DNA of 64,000 nt from Phenylobacterium sp. (GTDB taxonomy: Bacteria > Pseudomonadota > Alphaproteobacteria > Caulobacterales > Caulobacteraceae). The translations under genes and the position numbers were made by a program. Below are positions 1-9,781 of this stretch, piece after piece (the stretch's first letter is position 1; each line of letters starts with the position of its first letter). Below the pieces are notes generated by a model that saw only the letters and a program-made list of their open reading frames with translations, searched no databases and was not told where the DNA came from. The stretch is from the NCBI RefSeq assembly GCF_004299445.1, contig NZ_SCTC01000080.1, positions 1 to 64,000 of the forward strand, read 5' to 3'.

Positions 1-971
<971 letters not shown>

Positions 972-1038
972 TTAGTAAAACTTATGAGCGCTTTGCAGAG
1001 CAGCTCTGATGTCTTCTCAAATCTGATCCGCTTCATTG

Positions 1039-1155
1039 ACCTGGTGGCTTTGTCGAGAAGTCCCCACCCGATCCCATCCCGAACTCGGTCGTTAAGCTTC
1101 TCAGAGCCGATGGTACTTCGTCTCAAGGCGCGGGAGAGTAGGTCGCCGCCAGGTC
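1039..1155 (+). rRNA. 5S rRNA
   Basis: The terminal helix is visible: CCTGGTGGC at 1040-1048 pairs with GCCGCCAGG at 1145-1153. Between them is the conserved CCCGATCCCATCCCGAACTCG loop region, in two parts around 1068-1088. It lies about 68 bp downstream of 23S, the standard position in a bacterial rRNA operon. End points are uncertain by one or two bases. Confidence 0.95.
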
Positions 1156-1211
1156 TATCAAGCGGATCAGGATCCAGAACCCTTCAATTCACGATGCCAG
1201 CAAGGCTTTGC

Positions 1212-1288
<77 letters not shown>

Positions 1289-1310
1289 AAGCTTCGTTTC
1301 GCCATTGGAC

Positions 1311-1333
1311 AGCCTCCTTCGGGAGGCTTTTTT
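1311..1333 (+). terminator. rho-independent terminator of the rRNA operon
   Basis: A perfect 7-bp stem AGCCTCC / GGAGGCT closes a TTCG tetraloop and is followed directly by a run of T (1328-1333). It lies 22 bp after the initiator tRNA. The remaining bases up to the convergent pyruvate kinase gene (1334-1538) show nothing I can support. Confidence 0.92.
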
Positions 1334-1538
1334 GATTCTGGCGCCATGAGGGCAGGTCCCGAGCCTTCTGGGCGCGCCGTTGCGCTCGATGGGCGTGGCG
1401 TGGGGCTCTGACAGCGACCCTGCAATGCCGAATCCCCAGCCGGTCGTCGTGAAATGCGCCAAGGCGAGCCGCCATGAGGCGGGGCTGGCTGCGTGAGCGG
1501 CGGCCGATGCGAGCCCGTCGGAACGTTGGACGTTCTGA

Positions 1539-2966
1539 TCAGGTCACCTTTGCGACGCGTAGCGAGTTGGTGCCGCCGGACTTCCCGAACGGGATGCCCG
1601 CGATCACCACGATCTCGTCGCGCCGCTTTGCAAAGCCGCTCTTCAACGCGAGCGCGGCGGCCTGCGAAACCGTCTCGGTCATCGTGTGGGTGGTGTCAGA
1701 CGTCAGGGCGTGGACGCCCCAGACGAGCGCCAGCCGCCGCGCGGTTTGGATGCTGGGGGTCAGGCCCAGAATCGGGCTGTCTGGCCGTTCGCGCGCGATG
1801 CGGATGGCCGTGCGACCCGAGAGGGAGAAGGCGGCGATCGCCTTGGCCTCGATCGTCTCGGCCACCTGGCGAGCGGCCGCACAGATGGCGTCGCCCGCCG
1901 ACTTGTCCGGTGTGGGCCGGGCCGCGGCGCGGGCCGCCTTGAGGTCCTCGTCCTCCTCGGTGCGGGCGATGATCCGATCCATCATCCGCACGGTTTCCAC
2001 CGGGTATTTGCCCGTGGCGCTCTCGGCTGAGAGCATGACCGCGTCGGCTCCGTCGAACACCGCGGTGGCCACGTCCGAGGCCTCCGCCCGGGTGGGGGCG
2101 GGGTTCTCGATCATGCTCTCCATCATCTGGGTCGCAACGATGACCGGCTTTCCGTGACGATGGGCGGCGCGGATCAGGCGCTTCTGGATCAGCGGCACGT
2201 CCTCGGCCGGCAGTTCGACGCCCAGGTCGCCGCGGGCCACCATGATGGCGTCCGACAGGCGCATCACCTCGTCGATGGACTGCAGTGCGCCAGGCTTCTC
2301 GATCTTGGACAGGATGAAGGCCCGGTCCCCGACCAGCTCCCGAGCCTCGGCGACATCCTCTGGCCGTTGGACGAACGACAGCCCGATGTAATCGCACCCG
2401 TGCTCGAGCGCGAAGGCGAGGTCCGAGCGGTCTTTGGAGGTCAGCGCCGGGATCGGAAGGGTCAGGCCGGGGAGGTTGACGCCCTTGTGGTCGCTCAGGC
2501 GTCCGCCCACGATCACGCGGGTGTCGAGGAAGTCGGGCGTCTGGCGGGTGACCTCGAGGCGGACCTTGCCGTCGTCGAGCAGCAGAACCGAGCCAGGAGA
2601 GGCCGCCGCCATGATTTCAGGGTGCGGCAGTTGCACGCGCTGACCATCGCCGGGCCGCTCCTGCAGGTCGAGGCGCAGCGTGCGCCCCCACTGCAGCACG
2701 ACCCCGCCGCCGGCGAAGCGGCCGACCCGGAGCTTGGGGCCCTGAAGGTCGGCTAGGATCCCGATCGGGCGGCCCGTCTTCTTCTCGACCTTGCGAATGC
2801 GATCGACGACCTCGGCGTGGCCATCCTGGCTGCCGTGGCTGAAATTCAGGCGGAAGACGTCTGCGCCCGTTCGGAACAGCTCCTCCAGCCGCTCGAGGCT
2901 CGACGAGGCGGGCCCGATGGTGGCCACGATCTTCACCCGCCGGCGGCGCCGGATGCCTTCAGCCAC
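1539..2966 (-). CDS. pyk: pyruvate kinase
   Basis: Pyruvate kinase converts phosphoenolpyruvate and ADP to pyruvate and ATP in the cytoplasm. The protein carries the N-terminal KIVATIGPASS segment, DLQGPKLR in the barrel, the catalytic-lysine region LSKIEKPGAL, VARGDLGVELP, and the IVATQMMESM and MLSAESATGKYP segments. I chose a GTG start at 2966 (475 aa, normal family length). An AAGGAG Shine-Dalgarno lies 9 nt upstream, and homology begins a few residues later. An in-frame ATG at 3053 would add 29 unsupported residues. It stands alone, convergent with the rRNA operon. Glycolytic role is known for the family; local regulation is not visible. Confidence 0.95.
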   Translation of the reverse strand: MAEGIRRRRRVKIVATIGPASSSLERLEELFRTGADVFRLNFSHGSQDGHAEVVDRIRKVEKKTGRPIGILADLQGPKLRVGRFAGGGVVLQWGRTLRLDLQERPGDGQRVQLPHPEIMAAASPGSVLLLDDGKVRLEVTRQTPDFLDTRVIVGGRLSDHKGVNLPGLTLPIPALTSKDRSDLAFALEHGCDYIGLSFVQRPEDVAEARELVGDRAFILSKIEKPGALQSIDEVMRLSDAIMVARGDLGVELPAEDVPLIQKRLIRAAHRHGKPVIVATQMMESMIENPAPTRAEASDVATAVFDGADAVMLSAESATGKYPVETVRMMDRIIARTEEDEDLKAARAAARPTPDKSAGDAICAAARQVAETIEAKAIAAFSLSGRTAIRIARERPDSPILGLTPSIQTARRLALVWGVHALTSDTTHTMTETVSQAAALALKSGFAKRRDEIVVIAGIPFGKSGGTNSLRVAKVT

Positions 2967-3139
2967 GCGGGTGGTCTCCTTGCAGAACGGCCCGGGAATC
3001 GGGGCGACCCCGGACGCCTGAATTTGACGGTCATGAGCCTTGCCAGCAAGCAACGGTCACGCCGATGGCCTGGTTTCCATTGTCGGAATGGCGGCGGGTC
3101 GAACGTCCTGGGTCCAGGACGAGCGTAAAGGAGGGTTAG

Positions 3140-3493
3140 ATGCCCTATGTGGACGGGTTCGTGCTGGCGGTGCCGAGGGCGAACCTCGAGGCGTACAAGG
3201 AGATGGCCCGCATCGGCGGCGAGGTGTGGATGGACCACGGTGCGCTCAGCTACGTCGAGTGTATCGGCGACGACGTGCCGCTGGGCGAACTGACTTCGTT
3301 CCCCCGCGCCGTGCAGGCGAAGGAGGGCGAGGTGGTGGTGTTCTCCTGGATCACGTACGAGAGCCGGGCGAAGCGCGACGAAGTCAACGCCAAGGTCATG
3401 GCCGACCCGCGGATGAAGGGCTCTGCCGCCGACATGCCGTTTGACGGCAAGCGCATGATCTTCGGCGGCTTCGAGAGCTTCCTCGCGCGCTAG
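3140..3493 (+). CDS. DUF1428 (YbaA-like) family protein
   Basis: A 117-aa protein starting MPYVDGFVLAVP with the family features GDDVPLGE, a central VVFSWI strand and a C-terminal DMPFDGKRMIFGGF segment. DUF1428 proteins are small cytoplasmic ferredoxin-like alpha/beta-barrel fold proteins of unknown function. The start is well supported: AAAGGAGGG lies just upstream of the ATG. It is monocistronic as far as can be seen, with the penicillin-binding protein gene about 120 bp downstream. No function is inferred. Confidence 0.88.
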   Translation: MPYVDGFVLAVPRANLEAYKEMARIGGEVWMDHGALSYVECIGDDVPLGELTSFPRAVQAKEGEVVVFSWITYESRAKRDEVNAKVMADPRMKGSAADMPFDGKRMIFGGFESFLAR

Positions 3494-3615
3494 CAGAACC
3501 AGTGCAGATGCGGTCCCGATGCTGCGCAGCGGGGTCGCATTACCGCGATTTATGTTGGCCCTGAGCGCGGGGCGGGGGAGAGAAGGCCCGGGACGCGTAC
3601 CTGGAGCCGCCTGCC

Positions 3616-5430
3616 TTGATCTCCGAACTCGCCGCATTGGCCCTGGCCGCGCAGGGGCCCGAGCTGCCGCGCATGCCGGCCATCCAGCGGCAGCCTCAGA
3701 TCACCTACGTCGACCGCAGCGGCGCCGTGATCGGTGTGCGGGGCGGGCGATATGCGCCGCCGGTCGACGTGAACCGGTTGCCCAAGCACGTGCCGGGCGC
3801 GATTGTCGCCATCGAGGACCGCCGCTTCTACGAGCACACCGGGTTCGATCCGCGCGGCATGGCCAGCGCCGTCGTGGGCGGTCTGACCGGCGGGCGGATG
3901 CGCGGGGCATCCACCATCACCCAGCAGACCGCGCGGTTGCTGTTCCTGAACCAGGACCGCACGCTGGAGCGCAAGGCCATCGAGCTGGTCTATGCCGTCG
4001 AGCTGGAGAAGACCTACTCCAAGGCCCAGATCCTCGGGATGTACATGAGCCGCGCCTATTTCGGCGCCGGCGCCTATGGCTACGAAGCCGCGGCTCAACG
4101 CTACTTCAACAAGCCGGCGGCGAAGCTCTCGATCAAGGAAGCCGCCATGCTGGCGGGCGTCCTGAAGTCGCCCGTGAACTACGACCCGATCAACCAGTAC
4201 GAGGCCTGTCTGGAACGCGCGAACCTGGTGCTGGACGTCATGGTCGAGAACGGAGTGATCACCGCGGCCGAACGCGACAAGGCCAAGGGCCAGAAGCCCC
4301 GGGTGTGGAAAACCGCGCCGAATGGCGCGGCGCAGTACTTCGTTGACTGGGTGGACGGCGAAGTCCGCCGGATGGTCCCGAAGCCGAACCGCGACCTCAT
4401 CGTCGAGACCACGCTGGACCAGGCGATGGAGCGCGCCGCGGGCGAGGCTGCGAAGTCGGTCGTCGCGCGGTACAAGGCGCAGGCCACCGACCAAGCGGCG
4501 ATCGTGGCCATCGACGGGCAGGGGCGTGTGCGGGCGTTGGTGGGCGGAACCGACCACGCCACCGCGCCCTACAACCGCGCCGTCAATGCGCGGCGGCAGG
4601 CGGGCTCGGCGTGGAAGCCGTTCGTCTACCTGACCGCTCTGGAGCAGGGGCGCACGCCCACGACCGAGGTCGTCGACGAGCCGGTGACTATCAACGGCTG
4701 GTCGCCCAGCAATTATGACGCCGGCAGCTATCTCGGGCCCATCACGCTCGAGCTGGCGCTGGCCAAGTCGGTGAACACAGTCGCCGCGCGTCTGGCCGAC
4801 GAAGTGGGCCGCCCGAACATCGCCGCGACCGCCCGGCGGATCGGCATCCAGTCCGCGGTCAACACCGACCCGGCCATGGCGCTCGGCACCACCCTGGTCT
4901 CCCCGCTGGAGATGACCCAGGCATATGCCGCGTTCTCGAACGGTGGAAACCGAGTGCAAGCCTATGGCATTGAGCGGATCCGCTCGGGCGGCCAGGTCAT
5001 CTATCAGAAGCGGCCCCCCGCGCCGGTCCCGGCCATCGCCAACCCGGCGCTCAGCGAGCTGAACCAGATGATGCGCACCGTCATGGTTGCGGGCACGGGC
5101 GGCCGCGCCGCGGCGCCGGGCTATGACCTGGCCGGCAAGACGGGCACCACATCAGACTACAAGGACGCGTGGTTCTGCGGCTACACCGGCTATCTGGCCA
5201 GTTGCACCTGGATGGGCCGCGACGACGCCAAGCCCATGGGGCGGATCAGCGGCGCCACCGCGCCGGCCGAAATGTGGCGCCAGTTCATGAGCACGGCGCT
5301 GAAGCGAGTCCCGAACCAGGCGATCCCCGTGGGGCCCGCTGCCCCCGCGCCCGCGCCGCCGGTTCAGGTGGCGAGCCAACAGACCGCCGAGGATTCCGAC
5401 CAGGCCGCGGAAGAACCTCCGACCGACTGA
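3616..5430 (+). CDS. class A penicillin-binding protein (PBP1-type transglycosylase/transpeptidase)
   Basis: A bifunctional peptidoglycan synthase. The GT51 glycosyltransferase domain carries the catalytic Glu in IEDRRFYEHTGFD (about residue 67) and the STITQQTARLLF motif. The transpeptidase domain has SxxK in GSAWKPF (Ser331, Lys334), SVN in AKSVNTVAARL and KTGTT at Lys508. The reading frame opens at a TTG (3616) after an in-frame stop at 3562-3564, with no ATG or GTG between. The N-terminus therefore lacks a cytoplasmic tail and a convincing membrane anchor; ISELAALALAAQ is only weakly hydrophobic. Either the anchor is atypical, or the true N-terminus lies in another frame (see findings). 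The Ala/Pro-rich tail, about 40 residues, is not conserved. Confidence 0.9.
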   Translation: MISELAALALAAQGPELPRMPAIQRQPQITYVDRSGAVIGVRGGRYAPPVDVNRLPKHVPGAIVAIEDRRFYEHTGFDPRGMASAVVGGLTGGRMRGASTITQQTARLLFLNQDRTLERKAIELVYAVELEKTYSKAQILGMYMSRAYFGAGAYGYEAAAQRYFNKPAAKLSIKEAAMLAGVLKSPVNYDPINQYEACLERANLVLDVMVENGVITAAERDKAKGQKPRVWKTAPNGAAQYFVDWVDGEVRRMVPKPNRDLIVETTLDQAMERAAGEAAKSVVARYKAQATDQAAIVAIDGQGRVRALVGGTDHATAPYNRAVNARRQAGSAWKPFVYLTALEQGRTPTTEVVDEPVTINGWSPSNYDAGSYLGPITLELALAKSVNTVAARLADEVGRPNIAATARRIGIQSAVNTDPAMALGTTLVSPLEMTQAYAAFSNGGNRVQAYGIERIRSGGQVIYQKRPPAPVPAIANPALSELNQMMRTVMVAGTGGRAAAPGYDLAGKTGTTSDYKDAWFCGYTGYLASCTWMGRDDAKPMGRISGATAPAEMWRQFMSTALKRVPNQAIPVGPAAPAPAPPVQVASQQTAEDSDQAAEEPPTD

Positions 5431-5534
5431 GCTGGTCGCCGCCCCCTGGACTGACGCCCGGGCATGCCAACTTAATGCCGCGGAGTCGCGCGCCGCTGAG
5501 CAGAGACGCGACCTGAACTCGGGGAGGCGGGCCC

Positions 5535-6722
5535 ATGTCGACAGGCCTTTTCAGCGACCTGCTGGTCGTGGACTGCGCGAGCTTCATTGCGGGGCCGGCG
5601 GCGGCGACGGTGCTGAGCGACTTCGGCGCACGGGTGATCAAGATCGAGCCGCCAGGGATCGGCGACGCCTATCGCAACCTCTTCCGCCTGCGCGGCACGC
5701 CGGATGACGTCGACTACTTCTGGGCGCTCGACAGCCGCAACAAGGAGAGCCTAGCGCTGGATCTGCGTCGGGCCGAGGCCCAGGCCGTGCTGCGGACGCT
5801 GGTCCGCAAAGCCGACGTTTTCATCACCAACATCCCGTTCCCTGCGCGCGAGCGGCTGGGCGTGCGCGCCCAGGACCTCATGCCCCTGAACTCGCGGCTG
5901 ATCTACGCGTCGCTCACGCCTTACGGCGAGCACGGGCCCGAGCGCGACCGCACCGGCTTCGACGCCACCGTCTGGTGGGCGCGATCGGGGCTGATGGACC
6001 TGGTCCGCCCGACCGCTGGCGCCGAGCCCGCGATCTCGATGCCGGGGATGGGCGATCACCCCACGGCCATGGCGATGTACGGCGCGATCCTGACAGCGCT
6101 CTACAAGCGCCAGCTGACCGGCGAGGGCTCGGAGGTCAGCACCTCCCTGCTGGCGAACGGGCTGTGGGCCAACGGTTGCCAGGTCCAGGCCGCGCTGTGC
6201 GGCTACGAGCTGGCGCCGAGGCCGAAGCGCGGCGACCGGGGCGCGCTGAACGAGATGTATCGCGCCAGCGACGACCGTCATTTCATCATCGTCAGCACCA
6301 ATCCCGCCCGCGACTGGCCGCTGCTGGCCAAGGCGGTGGGGCATGCGGAATGGCTGGAGGACCCGCTGTTCGCGACCCCGGAGGCCCGCCTGATGAACGG
6401 CCCGGACCTGGTCGCCCGGTTCGACGCCACGTTCGCCGAGCACCCCTACGAGCACTGGTCGAAGATCCTGTCCGAGGGCGACGTCACCTTCGGCATCGTA
6501 GCGACGATCTACGACCACTTCACCGACGGCCAGATCGAGGCGAACGGCCTGTTCCCCGAGTTCTCGGACCACTGGTTGCGGACCGTCGACAGCCCCTTCC
6601 AGGTTCAGGGCGAGGCCAAGCTGCCCCCGCGCATGGCGCCCGACATCGGCCAGCACACGCGCGCGCTGCTGGCCGAGTTCGGTTGTTCGCCGGCCGAGAT
6701 CGAGGCGCTGGCCGTCGACTAG
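5535..6722 (+). CDS. family III (CaiB/BaiF) CoA-transferase
   Basis: A 395-aa enzyme of the CaiB/BaiF class, which moves CoA between acyl groups through aspartyl-CoA intermediates. It shows the N-terminal LVVDCASFIAGPAAATVL and VIKIEPPGIGD segments, and GMGDHPTAMAM holding the expected catalytic Asp. GGGGAGG lies 9 nt upstream of the ATG. It stands alone, convergent with the TonB receptor gene, so the substrate cannot be deduced from its neighbours. The other acyl-CoA enzymes in this window lie more than 35 kb away. Confidence 0.9.
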   Translation: MSTGLFSDLLVVDCASFIAGPAAATVLSDFGARVIKIEPPGIGDAYRNLFRLRGTPDDVDYFWALDSRNKESLALDLRRAEAQAVLRTLVRKADVFITNIPFPARERLGVRAQDLMPLNSRLIYASLTPYGEHGPERDRTGFDATVWWARSGLMDLVRPTAGAEPAISMPGMGDHPTAMAMYGAILTALYKRQLTGEGSEVSTSLLANGLWANGCQVQAALCGYELAPRPKRGDRGALNEMYRASDDRHFIIVSTNPARDWPLLAKAVGHAEWLEDPLFATPEARLMNGPDLVARFDATFAEHPYEHWSKILSEGDVTFGIVATIYDHFTDGQIEANGLFPEFSDHWLRTVDSPFQVQGEAKLPPRMAPDIGQHTRALLAEFGCSPAEIEALAVD

Positions 6723-6736
6723 CGATGCCCGGAAGG

Positions 6737-6764
6737 AGGCCGGGCGACGTGCTGAGCCCGGCCT
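6737..6764. terminator. possible bidirectional terminator hairpin
   Basis: AGGCCGGGC (6737-6745) and GCCCGGCCT (6756-6764) form a perfect 9-bp stem with a 10-nt loop. It sits between the convergent CoA-transferase and TonB receptor genes. The T tract is poor, so termination strength is uncertain. Confidence 0.45.
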
Positions 6765-6797
6765 TGTCTGGGGCTGCTGTGACAGCTGGCTTCCAGA

Positions 6798-9623
6798 CTA
6801 CATGCGGTAGCGAACACCGAAGATGATGGTGCGGCCAAAGTGGTTGTTCTCGTACGCCCGATTGGCTTGCTTATCGACGTAGCGGTCGCGGTAGTCGTCG
6901 GTCAGGTTGATACCTTCGATTGAGAGTTCGAGTTGCTCCGTGACCCGATACTTTACGGAGGCATCGACGTTCACTGAGGAGTTGTAGCCCTCGAAGACGT
7001 TCCCGGTGCCGGAGGCGTTGTCGATGAATCCGGAACGGTAGGCGATCGACGCACGGGCGCTGAACTTGCCCTCTTCATAGTAGAGCGTCGCGTTGTAGGC
7101 CCGCTTAGCCAGGCCATACAGCGTGGAGTCGACGTCCAGGCCGGGGAGAGCGCCGCCCGGCGTGGTGGCTGGACCAGAGACCCGGTACGTGACGTTCGAG
7201 TCCACGAAGGTGGCGTTCACGATGCCGCCGAAGTTCGACCAGAAGCTCGGCAGGAAGCTGAATGGCGCCTGGATGGCCAGTTCGACGCCCTTGAGGCTGC
7301 CACCGGTACCGTTCTCAATGGTGGAGATGGTCCAGGCCTGGCCCTCCACGTTCGATGCCGCGGGCGAGCTCGGGTTGATGATCGAGGTCGGCAGGCCCGT
7401 CGAGGCAAAGGTGCCTGTCCGGGTGACGCCAAGCGGGAACGACTGGATGTCCTTCTTGAAAACCGCAATTGACGCCAGCGCCTGGGGTGCGAAGTACCAC
7501 TCTAGACCAACGTCGTAGGCCTTGGCCCGGAACGGGTCCAAGTTCGGGTTGCCGAACGTGACACGGTAGTTGAAGCCATCGACCGTGCCGCCGGGCGTAA
7601 GGTTGCCGAGGTTCGGCCGCGTCATCACTTCGGACGCCGCAGCGCGGATGATGATGTCGTCGGTGGGGAACAGGGCGAGGTTCACGGCCGGCAGCCAGTC
7701 GTGATACTTGCGCTTTACCGTCACCGCGACGCCGTTGTTAAGGCCCGTGGAGGACTGGTCGGTTTCCATGTAGCGAACGCCGGCATTGGCCGCGTAGCGC
7801 AGGCCGCCGATCTCGCCCTTGAAATTGGCCTGCAGGTAGCCGCCGGTGTCTTCCTCGCGCACCGAGCGGATATTGCCGGTGTCGGGCGCGGCGGTGCGCC
7901 CGTAAAGGCCGGTGAGGGCGGCGGCGGCGTCGATGTCGGGGATGATCCAGGTCGTCGTCGTGCCGGTGGGTTGGCCAGCGTTGCCGAGGTTCACGGTCTT
8001 GCTAAGCGCCTGCGTCGCTGCAAAGCCGTAGACGGCCGTCGGTCCGAACACGCTGGACGGCGTGCAGGTGATCGTGCTGCGCACGACGTCTGGTCCCGCC
8101 GTCGTCCGGGTCGGGCACACGACCGTGTCGCGGGTATAGGCCTCGAGGTCGAAGTCGAAGCGGCGGTAGACACCGCCGGCCACGAATTGCACGCCCTCGG
8201 TCATGTCCCATTCCACGCGCCCGGACAGGGTCCGGAACTTGTTGGTGTTGTTGGACGGTCGGTCGCGGATCTCCGCCAGCTGGAAGCTCGCCGGATCCGT
8301 GACGCTCGTGCCGAAGGCGAGCAGGGGGCTACGCGCGTCGGTGTAGTCGTAGCGGTAGCCGGCGGCGTCGCGGTCGTCGTAGACGAAAGTCGTCTCGACC
8401 GGGATGTCGGCATCCGACTTCGAGACACCACCCAGGACGTTGGCGCGGAAGGTGTCCGTGAACTCGTGGCTGGCGTTGAAGCTGAGCTGGTAGAACTCGG
8501 TCTGCGACTTGCGCTTGTAGTTTTCGGTCCGCACCCACGCATCGTCGAACGTGCCCGCGATTATGCTGTTGGTTGCCGTGTCGATGGTCAGGTTTCGGGC
8601 GTCGATCGCGCGTTCGTTCGAGCGGAACAACACCTCTGCCCACGCCTCGGTGCGGGTCTCGCGGAACCGCGAATAGAGGCCGTCGAACGAGACCTTCGTG
8701 CGTTCTGTAGGCGCCCACTGGAGGCTGCCGGTGAGACCCAGTCGCTCACGATCGTGGCCGATGTTGCCGTAGCGCGGGATACGGGGATGGAAGGCCAGGG
8801 CAGCGGCGTTGCAGGCGGCGCCCGGGACATAGGTCCCGCCACTGTTCTGCGTCGTGAAGCAGCGCACGCCATCGACAGAGTCGAATCTCGCTTGCGCCCA
8901 GCGGACCGTGTTGTTGCCGAGCTCGAGCGTATCGTTCTCGCTATAGGCGACCGATAGCGACGCACCGAAAACACCATCCTCAGACCGCCATGCGGCCAGC
9001 CCGGCCAGGCGTGGGCCGATGTTGTCGCTCAGATCATTGTACTGCCCTTGGGCTGAGGCCACGAAGGTCAGGCCATCCTTGCCGGCGAGGGGATTGCCGG
9101 TGTTGAGATCGACCACCGCGCCCAGCGAACCCTCGTCGAGCGAGGCCTCGGCGGTCTTGTGCACGACGAGCGAGTTGAAGAGTTCGGACGCGAATACGTT
9201 GAAGTCGAAGGCGCGCTCCCGGTTGGGGCTGGCGCCGTCTGTGGAGGTGGCGATGGCCTCCAGGCCATTGACGCGAACCCGCGTAAACTGGCCCGACAGA
9301 CCCCGCACCGTGATGGCGCGTCCTTCGCCGCCGTCGCGCTGGATGGAAATGCCGGGGATCCGCTGGAGAGACTCGGCCAGGTTCTGGTCGGGGAACTTCG
9401 CGATGTCCTCAGCGACGATGACGTCGACGGACGAGACGGACTCCCGCTTCACCGCGATCGCAGCGCCCAGGGATTGTCGGAAGCCGGTGACGACGACTTC
9501 TTCGACCTCGTCGGGGGCTGTGGCCGCCTGGGCGGCAGCCTGGCTTGCGAGGCCGAGGCCCAGGGCCAGCATGGACGCGCCGCAAACCAGTTGGCGCAGA
9601 CGCATTTCGCCCGTTCGGACCAT
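6798..9623 (-). CDS. TonB-dependent receptor (Caulobacter/Xanthomonas type), pectin/uronate locus
   Basis: An outer-membrane active transporter of about 941 aa. It has a Sec signal peptide ending near ASQAAAQA, a TonB-box/plug start EEVVVTGFRQSL, the plug segment NLAESLQRIPGISI, and the C-terminal beta-signal GRTIIFGVRYRM ending in an aromatic-x-Met terminus. I prefer the ATG at 9623: GGGGAGG lies 8 nt before it, whereas the ATG at 9629 is only 2 nt from that Shine-Dalgarno. The long in-frame extension to 9728 would run through operator sequences. Two ACCGGT operators precede it, so it is probably controlled by the LacI regulator encoded at 16.2 kb. The substrate is inferred to be a pectic oligosaccharide or uronate. 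Confidence 0.92.
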   Translation of the reverse strand: MVRTGEMRLRQLVCGASMLALGLGLASQAAAQAATAPDEVEEVVVTGFRQSLGAAIAVKRESVSSVDVIVAEDIAKFPDQNLAESLQRIPGISIQRDGGEGRAITVRGLSGQFTRVRVNGLEAIATSTDGASPNRERAFDFNVFASELFNSLVVHKTAEASLDEGSLGAVVDLNTGNPLAGKDGLTFVASAQGQYNDLSDNIGPRLAGLAAWRSEDGVFGASLSVAYSENDTLELGNNTVRWAQARFDSVDGVRCFTTQNSGGTYVPGAACNAAALAFHPRIPRYGNIGHDRERLGLTGSLQWAPTERTKVSFDGLYSRFRETRTEAWAEVLFRSNERAIDARNLTIDTATNSIIAGTFDDAWVRTENYKRKSQTEFYQLSFNASHEFTDTFRANVLGGVSKSDADIPVETTFVYDDRDAAGYRYDYTDARSPLLAFGTSVTDPASFQLAEIRDRPSNNTNKFRTLSGRVEWDMTEGVQFVAGGVYRRFDFDLEAYTRDTVVCPTRTTAGPDVVRSTITCTPSSVFGPTAVYGFAATQALSKTVNLGNAGQPTGTTTTWIIPDIDAAAALTGLYGRTAAPDTGNIRSVREEDTGGYLQANFKGEIGGLRYAANAGVRYMETDQSSTGLNNGVAVTVKRKYHDWLPAVNLALFPTDDIIIRAAASEVMTRPNLGNLTPGGTVDGFNYRVTFGNPNLDPFRAKAYDVGLEWYFAPQALASIAVFKKDIQSFPLGVTRTGTFASTGLPTSIINPSSPAASNVEGQAWTISTIENGTGGSLKGVELAIQAPFSFLPSFWSNFGGIVNATFVDSNVTYRVSGPATTPGGALPGLDVDSTLYGLAKRAYNATLYYEEGKFSARASIAYRSGFIDNASGTGNVFEGYNSSVNVDASVKYRVTEQLELSIEGINLTDDYRDRYVDKQANRAYENNHFGRTIIFGVRYRM

Positions 9624-9679
9624 AAGCATACCCTCCCCATGCGCCGGTGTTCTCCCGGCCGTCGCCGAATAGTCGACAT

Positions 9680-9693
9680 TGCTACCGGTGGCG
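9680..9693. promoter_or_regulatory. LacI-type operator, site 1 of TonB receptor promoter
   Basis: TGCTACCGGTGGCG matches 12 of 14 bases of the TGCTACCGGTGTCA variant found at the two esterase promoters. Its centre is exactly 21 bp (two helical turns) from the next operator, so the two would face the same side of the DNA. It ends 57 bp upstream of the receptor start codon. Confidence 0.7.
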
Positions 9694-9700
9694 CCATCAG

Positions 9701-9714
9701 TGACACCGGTGTCA
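9701..9714. promoter_or_regulatory. LacI-type operator, site 2 of TonB receptor promoter
   Basis: A perfect palindrome TGACACCGGTGTCA, identical to the sites at 14212 and 14292. It shares the ACCGGT core with six other intergenic sites of the uronate/pectin genes. The regulator is inferred to be the LacI-family protein at 16188-17297. Confidence 0.85.
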
Positions 9715-9781
9715 TGCAGGGTAGCCAAACCGCGGCGAAATGCAATGGCGCAGGCGCCACAGTGGTGCGGTTTCAGCCCGA

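Noticed and set aside
2967..3053. Upstream ATG for pyruvate kinase
   Set aside because: It adds 29 residues with no family match, while GTG 2966 has AAGGAG at the right distance.
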